Made by a program: the position numbers and the translations under genes. Shown one piece after another: positions 10,982-21,318 of a stretch of DNA of 59,957 nucleotides. The notes under the pieces were generated by a model. The model searched no databases. It was given only the letters and a program-made list of their open reading frames with translations, and was not told where the DNA came from. The first letter of the stretch is position 1, and each line of letters begins with the position of its first letter. Source of the stretch: Acidobacteriota bacterium (GTDB lineage: Bacteria > Acidobacteriota > Vicinamibacteria > Vicinamibacterales > SCN-69-37). The stretch is taken from positions 1 through 59,957 of the forward strand of contig JABMNV010000106.1 in assembly GCA_013203475.1 (NCBI GenBank), written 5' to 3'.

Positions 10982-12144
10982 TGGTAGAAAAGCCCGATCC
11001 TCCGAAGAGGTTCTTCGACGAATACACGCGCGGGTTTGACCGCACGGAGTTTCAGCGGCTTTTCACGCGTGATACGGCTGATGCGTACCGCTATTTTTCG
11101 CGTGGCCTTGATCTCAACGCACTCGCTTTGGCCCCCTGGTACAAGCGGTGGCCCACTCACGCGCGGCTCTTTTTCATCGCGTTCGCCATGCGTCTGTCGC
11201 CGGCACGACGGGTCTTATACGCCTTCGCGTTGATCTCGGCCGTGATCGGGCTGGTGCAGTTGTTCGACGGCTTCAGCACGGTACGGTTCTTCCTGTTCCC
11301 GTTCACGCTGGAGCTCTACCTGCCCGCGTGGGTGGAAGGCACCTCATGGATGGTGCTCGCGTTTTTCGCTATCCACCTGCTGGTCTTGATGGAGGTAGCC
11401 GATCGCCTGTCGCTCAAAGGCGAACTGGAAGTCGCGCGAGACATTCAGCTTGCCATGTTGCCGTTTGGATTGAAGGAGGCAGGAGACGCGCGGGTCTTCG
11501 GTACGACGCGGCCTGCCAACACGGTCGGCGGCGACTTCTACGACATCCTGCCACTCGAAGACGGGCGACTCCTGGTCGCTTTGGGCGATGTCGCCGACAA
11601 GGGGAGCCCGGCGGCCCTGCTGATGGCCCTCTTACTCGCCATGCTTCGAACGTTAGTGGACGAGGGTCTGGAGTCGACCCGGCTGATCGCCAGGCTCAAT
11701 GTCCAGATTTGCAAGCACAGTCCTGGCTCCCGGTTCATCACGTTCTTCTACGGGTTGTATAACCCGGCCGACGGTTCGTTGGAATACGTCAACGCGGGAC
11801 ACCTGCCTCCGATGGTCAGGCGCACAACGGGGGAAATTGAACGTCTGGAGGGAGGGGGGATGGCCCTCGGGATGTTTGAGAACGCAACCTATGAATCACG
11901 TCGCGCCACTGTCGGCATCGGTGACGCGCTGGTGTTATACACCGACGGAATCACCGAGGCGGAGGACCGCAATGGCGTGGCATTTGAGGACGAGGCGCTT
12001 GAAGCGGTGCTCAGGGACCGACAGGCTGAATCAGATCCCGAGGTGTTGGCGCGCGCCATCATTTCGGCTGTGGAGTCCCATGCGGGCGATCTGCGTTTGG
12101 CAGACGACCTGACGGTCGCGATCTTGACGCGAACCAATAGCTAG
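10981..12144 (+). CDS. SpoIIE-type PP2C protein phosphatase with N-terminal membrane region
   Basis: ARDIQLAMLPFG..VGGDFYDILPLEDGRLLVALGDVADKGSPAAL; TGATG coupling to upstream gene. Confidence 0.9.
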
Positions 12145-12153
12145 GAGGCTGGC

Positions 12154-14868
12154 GTGTTGACCCGACCCCTTCCATTGCTCGGCATGGTCGCGATGGTCGT
12201 GATGCTTGCCTCTCAGGCCGCACAGGAGCCACAGGTGCGGCCGATGCAGGCCGACGGAGTGCTTCGGCTCCTGACTGACCTCGAGGGAGCGCTATCGACG
12301 AACAACGTGGACGAGCTCGTCAGGCTGGCGTCGACCAGCTTGCCCACGGCCGAGTTCAAGACGTTCGTCCAGTCGTCGTTTGGCGAAGGGCAAGACACCG
12401 CCGCCGTCCGGGAACGTGACCGCCGGCCCGTGGGCGCTGGATTCAGGGTGCTCGTGGAGATGCTGATCGGCCGCGGCGGTGTTGGCAAGATCGGCACGTG
12501 GCAACTGCTCGTGCTGCCAAGACTCGTCCAGCCAGGCGATGACCAAGCCGGTCGTTTCGAACTGGCCGGGATGGCGCCGGTCGCGTCGATTGACGGCTTG
12601 GTCCAGCTCACCCTGGACACCACACAGCAGTACGCCGCGCGCGATTTGGTCTTCACCGGACCAGGGCTGACCGTCCGGATGTCTTCGGGGTCCGTGTTCC
12701 TGGCACGCGTTGAGGCGGGGGCTACCGCGCTGGTCTTCCGAGGCAAGGGCGTCATGCTCTTTGCGCCCGACGATCCGGCCGAGCAGGTGCAGGTGCGTGC
12801 CGTGAGCGGCAAGCCCGCCCTCGAGACCGATCTCAAGTCGGCCTTCATCCGGATCAATCCGGGCGACTTCGACAACCACCTGACGGCGTCGCGGTTGGTG
12901 CCGGTGGTGACAAATCAGGACGATCTCAGGCGCGCCGGCGAGTTATTCGAAGAGTTCAGCCAGAAGAGCTACGCGTTGAATCTTGGCGACCTGACCACCG
13001 AGCGCTGGTCACTATTGCCACCAGTCGGCGACCTGCTCGCAGAGCTTCATACCGACGACTTCGAGACCCTCACCTACGTCCGGGCCAAAGACGATGCGGA
13101 GGACGTGTCGCTGTTTGATCGCGAGAAGGGCCACAACATCTCCGTCTACGCTTCGGCGGAGCGCCTCACGTCGCGAGGTCGGTACTACAACGAGGATGAC
13201 GCCGCGGCGTATGACGTGGAGCACTACGACGTCGATGTTCGAATCGATCCGGAACGCGAATGGATCAGCGGCAGCGGATCGCTGCGTCTCAAGACGAAAC
13301 AGGATGGACTGACCACGCTCTCGCTCAGGCTGGCCCAGTCCTTGACGGTCTCGTCTGTCTCATCACCGCAGTACGGGCGCCTGCTGGCCTTGCGCGTGGC
13401 CGGTCGAAGCAGCGTGCTCGTCAGTCTCCCGGCCGCGGTCCCTGCAGGCACGGAGTTGATCATCGAGATGGCCTACAGCGGTCGGGTCCCCGCACAAATC
13501 ATCGGCAACGAGGCTCTTCTAGTGGGTGCCGACTCTCAGCAAACCAGGCCGTATGCGCCTGAGCGCACAGTCCTGCCTGAACCGCGGTACCTCTACAGCA
13601 ATCGTTCGCACTGGTATCCGCAGGCGTCGGTCACCGACTTTGCCACCGCGTCCCTCAAGATTACGGTGCCCGCGCAATTCCAGGTCGTGGCCTCCGGCAG
13701 TCTCCTGAGTTCTGTTGTGACGCCAACGGTTGAGGAGCCGACGGACAAGGGGGACAGTCACGCCGAACGTGCCGTCAGCTTCTCGGCAGATCGTCCCCTG
13801 CGCTACGTCGCCTGTGTCATTTCGCGTTTTGTCTCCGTGGGCCAGGCACAGGCGACTGTCGCGGCGCTCGCGCCAGCGTCTCCGGGTGTCGGCGACGGCA
13901 GCCCCGGTACCGTCAACATTGATGTTGTGGCGACACCCCGACTGCGGCGTTCCAACGGGGAGCTGCCTGAACGCACGGCAGAGATCGTGGAGTTCTTCGC
14001 CTCACAAATCGGTGAGGCTCCGTATCCAGACTTTACGTTGGCGACCATGGACGACGAGCTGCCAAGCGGTCACAGCCCAGCCTACTTCGCCATCTGGAAC
14101 CAGCCAGTCCTGCCGACAAATCTCACGTGGCGCGACGACCCGGTCTCGCTCGCCGGACACCCGTTCTTTTTCTTGGCACACGAGGTGGCTCATCAATGGT
14201 GGGGACAGGCCATTGGCTGGAAGAACTACCACGAACAGTGGCTGAGCGAAGGGCTCGCCCAGTACTTCGCGGCCCTGTACGCCGGCCACGACCGTGGTCC
14301 GGAGACCGAGCGACGCATGTTCCTCCAGATGCGCGGGTCGGCCCAGGACCTGTCGAAGTACGGCCCCGTCCACCTGGGGTACCGGCTCGGACACGTCCAG
14401 GGCGACGCGCGAATCTTCCGAGGGCTGGTCTACAACAAAGCTGCGGTGGTCCTCCATATGCTCCGCCGGTTCATCGGCGAAGACGTGTTTGCCAAGGGTA
14501 TCCGCCGATTCTATCGGGATAATCGATTCCAGAAGGCGGGCACCGGCGACCTCAGGCAGGCACTCGAGGCAGAGTCCGGCCAGCCGCTGGAGCGGTTTTT
14601 AGAGCGCTGGATTCACGGATTCACACTGCCGGAGCTCAAGCTCTCGTGGCGAATGGCCGACGCCACGCACGTGACCGTTCGGGTGGAACAGCTCGGGGAC
14701 ACGTTTGACCTGCCGCTGACGGTCACCCTTCGACTGGACGGTGGCCAGCAGGAGCAGGTCACCCTGTTGATCACGACCAAGGTTCATGAGACCACGATTC
14801 CAGTGGAGGGCGTGGTTCAGCGCGTGGACACCAGGGACGACATGAGTCTGGTCACGATTCGAAGGTAA
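12154..14868 (+). CDS. M1-family metallopeptidase
   Basis: 904 aa; HEVAHQWWGQAIGWKNYHEQWLSEGLAQY (HExxH-x18-E). Confidence 0.92.
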   Translation: MLTRPLPLLGMVAMVVMLASQAAQEPQVRPMQADGVLRLLTDLEGALSTNNVDELVRLASTSLPTAEFKTFVQSSFGEGQDTAAVRERDRRPVGAGFRVLVEMLIGRGGVGKIGTWQLLVLPRLVQPGDDQAGRFELAGMAPVASIDGLVQLTLDTTQQYAARDLVFTGPGLTVRMSSGSVFLARVEAGATALVFRGKGVMLFAPDDPAEQVQVRAVSGKPALETDLKSAFIRINPGDFDNHLTASRLVPVVTNQDDLRRAGELFEEFSQKSYALNLGDLTTERWSLLPPVGDLLAELHTDDFETLTYVRAKDDAEDVSLFDREKGHNISVYASAERLTSRGRYYNEDDAAAYDVEHYDVDVRIDPEREWISGSGSLRLKTKQDGLTTLSLRLAQSLTVSSVSSPQYGRLLALRVAGRSSVLVSLPAAVPAGTELIIEMAYSGRVPAQIIGNEALLVGADSQQTRPYAPERTVLPEPRYLYSNRSHWYPQASVTDFATASLKITVPAQFQVVASGSLLSSVVTPTVEEPTDKGDSHAERAVSFSADRPLRYVACVISRFVSVGQAQATVAALAPASPGVGDGSPGTVNIDVVATPRLRRSNGELPERTAEIVEFFASQIGEAPYPDFTLATMDDELPSGHSPAYFAIWNQPVLPTNLTWRDDPVSLAGHPFFFLAHEVAHQWWGQAIGWKNYHEQWLSEGLAQYFAALYAGHDRGPETERRMFLQMRGSAQDLSKYGPVHLGYRLGHVQGDARIFRGLVYNKAAVVLHMLRRFIGEDVFAKGIRRFYRDNRFQKAGTGDLRQALEAESGQPLERFLERWIHGFTLPELKLSWRMADATHVTVRVEQLGDTFDLPLTVTLRLDGGQQEQVTLLITTKVHETTIPVEGVVQRVDTRDDMSLVTIRR

Positions 14869-14886
14869 AGGTAGAATTCAAAGGTT

Positions 14887-16656
14887 ATGGAAACGGTCAC
14901 GCTGACGATTGACGGTACCCCGGTCACAGTTGAAAAGGGCACGACGGTTCTGGCGGCGGCGCTCAGGAGTGGCAGCCCGGTGCCGTATTACTGCTACCAC
15001 CCTGGTTTGACGGTCGACGGCTCCTGTCGAGTCTGCATCGTCAAGATCGAGAAGATGGCCAAGCTGCAGACGTCGTGTTCCTCGGTCTGCGCCGACGGCA
15101 TGGTGGTGAGCACGAACACGCCTGACGTCGAGGCCGCGCGGGCCTCGGTTCTTGAGTTTCTGCTGGTGAACCATCCGCTCGACTGCCCTGTCTGTGACAA
15201 AGGCGGTGAGTGCCCACTGCAGGACTATTCCTATGAGCACGGCCCCGAGCGCAGTCGGATGGACTTCCCCCGCCGCGTGTTCGACGGCGAGGGCGTCAAG
15301 GCCGACGTCGACTTTGGACCCACGCTCATGCTCAACCGCAACCGCTGCATCATGTGCACCCGGTGCGTGCGGTTCATGGCAGAGGTCGATGGCGACGCCC
15401 AAATTGGCGTGGCCCAGCGGGGCATACACAGTGAAATTGCCACATTCGATGAGCAGGGCGTCATGTCACTGCTCTCGGGCAACCTCATGGACGTGTGCCC
15501 AGTCGGTGCCATCACGACCAGAGATTATCGATTCAAGTCGCGCCCCTGGGACAACCCGACGGCCGTCGACTCGATTTGCACCGGCTGCGCGAAGGGGTGC
15601 AACACCACCTCGTGGATCAAGGCGAAGCCTGAGTGGGCCAAAGGCGCGCAACTGGTGCGCATGACGCCGCGACAGAACGCCGAAATCAACCAATATTGGA
15701 TGTGCGACATCGGCCGGTTCGACTATCACTGGGTCGAAGGCGACCGACGCCTCTTGCAGCCGCATGTGCGTACGGCGAATGGGTTTGATGCCACACCCTG
15801 GGACGACGCACTGACTGCCGTCAAGGGTGCGGTTGACGCGGCGGGTGCAGCGCAGACACGCATCCTCGCGTCCGGCCACCTGTCACTTGAGGAACTGCAC
15901 GTTCTGAGGCAGTTTGGGGGGCTCACGGGCGGTGTGACCTTCAGTTGGCGATACCGCGAGAAGCCGCAGTCGATGAACACGAAATTCAGAATTCCGGCCG
16001 TGGACGCGCCGAACCTGCGGGGTGTCCGGGACCTCGGGTTCAAAGTCGCGCCCGTTGACGGGCCCGCGGACGTCACGGGGCTGCGCGCAGCCGTTGACAC
16101 CGGTGCGGTGAAGTTGCTCTACGTGATTGACACCGGCCCGGACGGGTCGCTCGGCGACACCGAATGGATTCTTGCGGCGCGTCAGGCCGGCAAGATCTCG
16201 ACCCTCATCGTGCAAGGTGTGCTCAAAACCGAATTGGCCGAAGCCGCGGACATCGTGCTTCCGGGTTGCGCGTCTGTGGAAAAGGACGCGACCTTCACCA
16301 ACATGACCGGCCACGTTCAGGCGTCATCGCGCGTCATTATGCCGCCGGGAGATGCGGTCGAAGACTGGCAGATTCTCTCGAAGGTGGCCCTCGCGCTGGG
16401 CGGCGCTGTCGCGGAAGGATCGGCAAGCGCGATTCGCCAGGCGATTGCTGCCGAACTGGCAAACGTGCCCGGATACGCGGCGCTGGCCGACGTGGTCTTT
16501 TCGCGGCCCGTCGCGGCGAGGCAGTACCTTGAAGCGTCCAATGAATCTGCGCGCGGCAAGTGGGAAGAAATGTTTCTGGCGCCAGTCAAGTTCGGGGACG
16601 ACTTCGGGCCACTGCCCCGTGCTGATGTCTTTCCCCTGCGCCAAGTCGATAGCTAG
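14887..16656 (+). CDS. nuoG: NADH-quinone oxidoreductase subunit G-like (2Fe-2S/4Fe-4S) protein
   Basis: 589 aa; YYCYHPGLTVDGSCRVCIVKIE, CPVCDKGGECPLQD, CIMCTRCVRF, CTGCAKGC. Confidence 0.88.
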   Translation: METVTLTIDGTPVTVEKGTTVLAAALRSGSPVPYYCYHPGLTVDGSCRVCIVKIEKMAKLQTSCSSVCADGMVVSTNTPDVEAARASVLEFLLVNHPLDCPVCDKGGECPLQDYSYEHGPERSRMDFPRRVFDGEGVKADVDFGPTLMLNRNRCIMCTRCVRFMAEVDGDAQIGVAQRGIHSEIATFDEQGVMSLLSGNLMDVCPVGAITTRDYRFKSRPWDNPTAVDSICTGCAKGCNTTSWIKAKPEWAKGAQLVRMTPRQNAEINQYWMCDIGRFDYHWVEGDRRLLQPHVRTANGFDATPWDDALTAVKGAVDAAGAAQTRILASGHLSLEELHVLRQFGGLTGGVTFSWRYREKPQSMNTKFRIPAVDAPNLRGVRDLGFKVAPVDGPADVTGLRAAVDTGAVKLLYVIDTGPDGSLGDTEWILAARQAGKISTLIVQGVLKTELAEAADIVLPGCASVEKDATFTNMTGHVQASSRVIMPPGDAVEDWQILSKVALALGGAVAEGSASAIRQAIAAELANVPGYAALADVVFSRPVAARQYLEASNESARGKWEEMFLAPVKFGDDFGPLPRADVFPLRQVDS

Positions 16657-17573
16657 ACCCCTCTGCGAAATGGCGTTCGCACGAGCAACGCCTTGGGTCG
16701 AACGCTGATCTCCAGCGTCCCTGACGTCTCGAACACTTCCCCGTCGAGGTGACAGACCATCACGTCGCCCGTGATGGTGGCGCGACGTATCTGGGCTCGC
16801 TCCAGTCCGTGGGCTGGTTGCCGATGACGCACGAACAATCGACGAGCGCGCCAGATCTGTTGGAACGGGTGACCACCTTCTGCGAGCAGCAGATCGAGTA
16901 GTCCGTCATACGGATCGGCGTCGGGCGCCAAGACCGCACCGTTGCCGTACTCGGGTGCATTGGCGAAGGCAATCAGGAACCGGCGGCCCCGTCGCACCTG
17001 TGCCACCTCCAATGCTGGTGCCGGCCCGGACCAACTGACGACGTATGCGGGAGCGCGGTAGGTCCAGACCAATTGGAGGCCCTTAGTCACGTAGCCCAGG
17101 CCGCCGCGCTTGGAGCGAGTCGCAAACAGCTTTCCCACTTCGGCGTCAAAGCCAATACCGGCAATGTTCAGGAAGATCCGGTCGCCCGCATAACCCACAT
17201 CAATAGCGGTGGTGGCTGGCCCCAAGGCGACGTGCAAGGCTGACTCAGCGTCGATGGGCAGCTTCAGCCCTCTGGCGAGCCCATCCCCCGATCCGCACGG
17301 CAGAATGCCAAGCGCGACGGGTCGGCCCACCAGGGCCTGCGCCACCTCATTCACCGTGCCGTCGCCGCCCATGGCGATCACGGTGTCGCACCCGGTGTCG
17401 ACCAAGTGCTGCGCAAGATCGCGCGCGTGACCGCGCCGTTCGGTGACCAGCACCGTCGGCTCAACGCCGTTGATCGACGCGCACGAACGCGCAAACGCCA
17501 CGCGGCGATCGACTTCGCCTGGGCGGCTGCCGCCGCGGCCAGCGATAGGATTAATCACGATTCCGACAGGCAT
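16653..17573 (-). CDS. diacylglycerol kinase-family lipid kinase
   Basis: MPVGIVINPIAGRGGSRPG...VIAMGGDGTVNEVAQAL...LPCGSGDGLARGLKLP. Confidence 0.92.
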   Translation of the reverse strand: MPVGIVINPIAGRGGSRPGEVDRRVAFARSCASINGVEPTVLVTERRGHARDLAQHLVDTGCDTVIAMGGDGTVNEVAQALVGRPVALGILPCGSGDGLARGLKLPIDAESALHVALGPATTAIDVGYAGDRIFLNIAGIGFDAEVGKLFATRSKRGGLGYVTKGLQLVWTYRAPAYVVSWSGPAPALEVAQVRRGRRFLIAFANAPEYGNGAVLAPDADPYDGLLDLLLAEGGHPFQQIWRARRLFVRHRQPAHGLERAQIRRATITGDVMVCHLDGEVFETSGTLEISVRPKALLVRTPFRRGV

Positions 17574-17598
17574 AACGGCGGTGCTATAGTAGCGTCCA

Positions 17599-18783
17599 AT
17601 GCTGAACAAGCGTCGCTTTCTCATGCTGCTTTTGATTGCTTGTCTCGCCGTTGGTGGCACCCTCTTTCAAACCTATCAATTTGAACAGCGCGTCGATCGC
17701 GATCGCGCGGCGGAAGACGCAGTGGTTCAGCAATTGGATGCGACGGCCGACGCCCTGGCCGACGTTCGTTACGCACAAGCGGGGTATGTGGCCGTCGGCC
17801 AGGGCGCCGACTTCTGGATGGCCAGGTTTAACGAGGACCTGGCACGCGTCGAAGGAATGCTCCGCGAACGACAGCGAACCACGGTGTCGAGCGGCGCGCT
17901 GACTCACTACGACGCCGCGATTGAACAACTCGGCGCCTTGCGCAAGTCTGACGGCCGCGCCAGGAACTACGTCGACAATGGTCAGTTGATTCTGGCCTCC
18001 GATGTCATCTTTGTCGAAAGCGGTGAAATCATCGGCCAGATCGCCGGGAATGTCTCGGCCGCGCGTGACACAGAAAGTTTTGAGTCTCGGCGGGCGCTGG
18101 CGGACGTGACTCGTTATCGCCAGGCCGTTGGTGCGTCCGGGCTGGCATTCACACTCCTGGTGGGGATCATCCTTTACGCCAGGATCAAGGTCACTCCGAT
18201 TGAAGAACTGCCCCATGTGGTGGAAACAGCCGAAGATGCCGCGCAGCAAACGACTCCGACTAGCGTGGCAGCCCCAACCGAGGTCACCGGCGTCACCGGA
18301 GTCAAGGAAGCAGCCGATGTCTGTGTTGACTTGGCACGACTGCTCGACGGCCGCGACCTGCCGGTGCTCCTGAGTCGGGCCGCCGCGGCCATCGGAGCCA
18401 AGGGGCTGGTCTTGTGGGTCATCGACGAATCAGGCCAACACCTGCGGGCCTCAATGGCCCACGGGTATTCAGACCGAATGCTGTCGCGGCTGGGTCAGTT
18501 GCCGGTATCTGGTGACAACGCGACGGCGCTCGCCTGCCGGACGCTGCAGTCCCAGGTGGTGCCTGGCGCGTCGGATGAAGCCACTGGCGCGCTGGCCGTG
18601 CCACTCATTGGCGCCACTGGCTGCGTCGGTGTGTTGGCCGCAGAAATCGTGGGCACGGGCACCAGCAGGCACCAACTCCCGATTGCCAGACTGATTGCGG
18701 CCCAGCTCTCGGTGGTCATCCGCCCCGACGCCGCAACGTCCTCGTCGTCGTCTGAGTCCGTGGGCTCCGCCGCGGTCCAGTAG
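17599..18783 (+). CDS. membrane protein with GAF-like domain
   Basis: Two TM segments flank a four-helix-like periplasmic region; C-terminal GAF-like sequence IGAKGLVLWVIDESGQHLRA...LAVPLIGATGCVGVLAAE. Confidence 0.6.
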   Translation: MLNKRRFLMLLLIACLAVGGTLFQTYQFEQRVDRDRAAEDAVVQQLDATADALADVRYAQAGYVAVGQGADFWMARFNEDLARVEGMLRERQRTTVSSGALTHYDAAIEQLGALRKSDGRARNYVDNGQLILASDVIFVESGEIIGQIAGNVSAARDTESFESRRALADVTRYRQAVGASGLAFTLLVGIILYARIKVTPIEELPHVVETAEDAAQQTTPTSVAAPTEVTGVTGVKEAADVCVDLARLLDGRDLPVLLSRAAAAIGAKGLVLWVIDESGQHLRASMAHGYSDRMLSRLGQLPVSGDNATALACRTLQSQVVPGASDEATGALAVPLIGATGCVGVLAAEIVGTGTSRHQLPIARLIAAQLSVVIRPDAATSSSSSESVGSAAVQ

Positions 18784-19011
18784 GCGGTCCGCAGTGCCAC
18801 CGGCAGGCGGCACCGTCTGGCTCCAGACGTCACCCGATGCGTACAGTGTCAGCGCCTTTGCTGGCCCAAACACGGGATTCTAGTACGGCACGCATCTTGA
18901 TTACTTAGGACATCGAAGTCGTTCGACGTCACACGGGGTGCGTCTCTCTCACGACAGGCAGGCGCTGGCATCGCAGCATCTCGTGGGTCTTTGGTTGACG
19001 CTCGAACGGCT

Positions 19012-20799
19012 TCACTGCGTCAAGATCTTGAGGGCGACAACGGTGGTGTCGTCGTTGCGGGGGAACCCATCTCGATGGGCGTCCACGGCCTCAACGATCG
19101 AGTCGATGATTTCCTTTGCGGTCAGGTGCTTGGTGCTCGCCACGATGTCCAGCAACCGCTCACTGCCAAACTCGTCGCTTTGTCGATTCATCGCTTCCGT
19201 GACGCCATCTGAACAGAAGACGAAGACATCTCCCGACGACAGGGGCAGACTCACCTCGTCATAGGTCATCCCGGAGAACGACCCCAGAGGCACGCCGGGC
19301 GCTTCAATCAGACGACACTCATCGGCAGTGGCGCGAACGGGATACGGCAATCCCGAGTTCGACAGCGTGACCATCTTTCGCTTGAGGTCAAAGATCGCAT
19401 AACACAGCGTGCAGTAGTACTCCTCAAGCTTGCGCTCATGCAGGATCGTGTTGATCGACATCAACACCGCAGCCGGCGACGACCGTTCGGGAACATAGCG
19501 CCGACGGAAGGTGCGGCCACGCACCAACTCTCCGGCAAACACGCTGTACAGCGCGGCGGGAACCCCTTTGCCTGACACGTCACCAAGCGCGATGATCAGG
19601 GTGTTTGACTCTGGTACGAGGTAGTCGTAAAAGTCGCCGCCCAGTTCCAGTGCCGCAGAAAACGACGCGTGAACATCCACGCCCTTTAGGCGCTTTGGCA
19701 ATTTGGTTGGCAGGAGTGCGGCCTGCACACGCCGGGCGAATTTCAGTTCTTTCTCCAGCCGCGCTTCGGTCTCTGAGACCTCTTCGTAGAGGCGGGCGTT
19801 CTCAATGGCGACCGCAGCCTGGCTTGCCAGCAGCGTCAGAATCTCGACGTCTCGTTTGCTGAACGCATCCAGGTCAGGGCTTTCCAAATCGAAGACGCCC
19901 ACGCAGCGGTCCTTGAGCAACATGGGCACCGCCAGTTCCGAGCGCACGTCGTCGACGACCTTGATGTAGCGGGGATCCTTGGACACATCGGGCACCAACA
20001 CGGCCTCACGATGCAGGGCGGCGTAGCCGACCAAGCCCTCGCCCATGGGAATCTTGGGTAATTCGACCCGGTCGCCAAACTGCACGGCCACCTTGATTTC
20101 AAGCTCGTCGGTGGCCTCGTTGAGCAACAGGATTCCGAACGTGCGGTAGTCGACCACCCGACGCGCCAGCTGGGCGATCCGCTCCAGGAGCAGGTCCAGA
20201 TCCATCAACGCGGCCACGTCGCGGCCGATCTCGGCCAGCGTCTCGAACGCCTCGGCGTCGAGGCGCTGCTGCTCAAACAGACGCGCGTTGACAAGCGCCA
20301 AGGCCACGTGAGCACCAAACTGGCGAAGAATGGCCGCGTCTCGCTCAGAATACATGTCGCGCGATCGGCTCAGCACATTGAGGGCACCGATCGACTTCTT
20401 CTTGTGCACAAGCGGCACGGCCATCGTGGAGGCCATGCCTGGGACCAATTCGACGTATTGGGGCTCCAGGCTGATGTCCCCCACCAGCCGAGTCTCCTGC
20501 CTGGTGATCACCTGGCCGACCAGACCGTGAGTCACATGGGGGTGGTAGTGCGAGGTGTCGGGGTAGCCCACGGCGTATCCGATGCTGAGCTCCCCGCGTT
20601 TTTCATCGTGGAGGTAGACCGCAAACGCGTCGAACGGTATGAGGCGGCCGATGAGTTCGGGGATTTTCTCAAGCAACTCGTCCAGATCGATCACGGACGC
20701 CACCCGACGACCCAGGTCGAACAACGTCAACAAGATGTCGCGTTCGCTGGTACCCACAGAGAGGGGAGAGGAGAGACGATCGGTAGAATGCGAACTCAT
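19012..20799 (-). CDS. GAF-GAF-SpoIIE protein phosphatase
   Basis: Two GAF domains plus ELKFARRVQAALLPTKLP...LGGDFYDYLVPESNTLIIALGDVSGKGVPAAL. Confidence 0.92.
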   Translation of the reverse strand: MSSHSTDRLSSPLSVGTSERDILLTLFDLGRRVASVIDLDELLEKIPELIGRLIPFDAFAVYLHDEKRGELSIGYAVGYPDTSHYHPHVTHGLVGQVITRQETRLVGDISLEPQYVELVPGMASTMAVPLVHKKKSIGALNVLSRSRDMYSERDAAILRQFGAHVALALVNARLFEQQRLDAEAFETLAEIGRDVAALMDLDLLLERIAQLARRVVDYRTFGILLLNEATDELEIKVAVQFGDRVELPKIPMGEGLVGYAALHREAVLVPDVSKDPRYIKVVDDVRSELAVPMLLKDRCVGVFDLESPDLDAFSKRDVEILTLLASQAAVAIENARLYEEVSETEARLEKELKFARRVQAALLPTKLPKRLKGVDVHASFSAALELGGDFYDYLVPESNTLIIALGDVSGKGVPAALYSVFAGELVRGRTFRRRYVPERSSPAAVLMSINTILHERKLEEYYCTLCYAIFDLKRKMVTLSNSGLPYPVRATADECRLIEAPGVPLGSFSGMTYDEVSLPLSSGDVFVFCSDGVTEAMNRQSDEFGSERLLDIVASTKHLTAKEIIDSIVEAVDAHRDGFPRNDDTTVVALKILTQ

Positions 20800-20862
20800 T
20801 GGTGGGCTGACGCGCGGGTGGAACTGCTTGCAATTATACTTGGTTCTCCAACAAAGCCGACC

Positions 20863-21318
20863 ATGACCGACTTGAAGCTTCCACTCGACTACACCGCGAT
20901 CGAACGCATCCTGCCCCACCGATATCCGTTTTTGTTGGTGGACCGCATTACCGAGTTCGAGCCCGACACGCGCATCGTCGGCATCAAGAACATCTCCAGC
21001 AACGAGCGGTCACTGGCAAGGTCCCCGGGCCAGCGCCCGGCCATGCCCTCCACCTTGCTGACCGAAGCCGTCGCCCAAGTGGGCGCGATTCTGATCCTTT
21101 CGAAGGAAGAGAATCGCGACAAGCTGATTTTCTTCATGGGTATCGAGCGCGTGCGCTACCGTCGGCCAGTGCATCCTGGCGATGTGGTGCAGATTGAGGC
21201 CATCGTCAAGCGATTGCGGAGTCGGATGGGCGTGCTCAGCGGCACGGCCACCGTCAACGGCAGAGTCGTGTTGACGGGCAAGATGACGTTCGCGTTGGGA
21301 CCTCGGGACGCTAGCTAG
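20863..21318 (+). CDS. FabZ-like 3-hydroxyacyl-ACP dehydratase family protein, degenerate catalytic His motif
   Basis: LPHRYPFLLVDRI, AMPSTLLTEAVAQVGAIL, FMGIERVRYRRPVHPGD; HFPGHP region reads SPGQRP. Confidence 0.85.
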   Translation: MTDLKLPLDYTAIERILPHRYPFLLVDRITEFEPDTRIVGIKNISSNERSLARSPGQRPAMPSTLLTEAVAQVGAILILSKEENRDKLIFFMGIERVRYRRPVHPGDVVQIEAIVKRLRSRMGVLSGTATVNGRVVLTGKMTFALGPRDAS

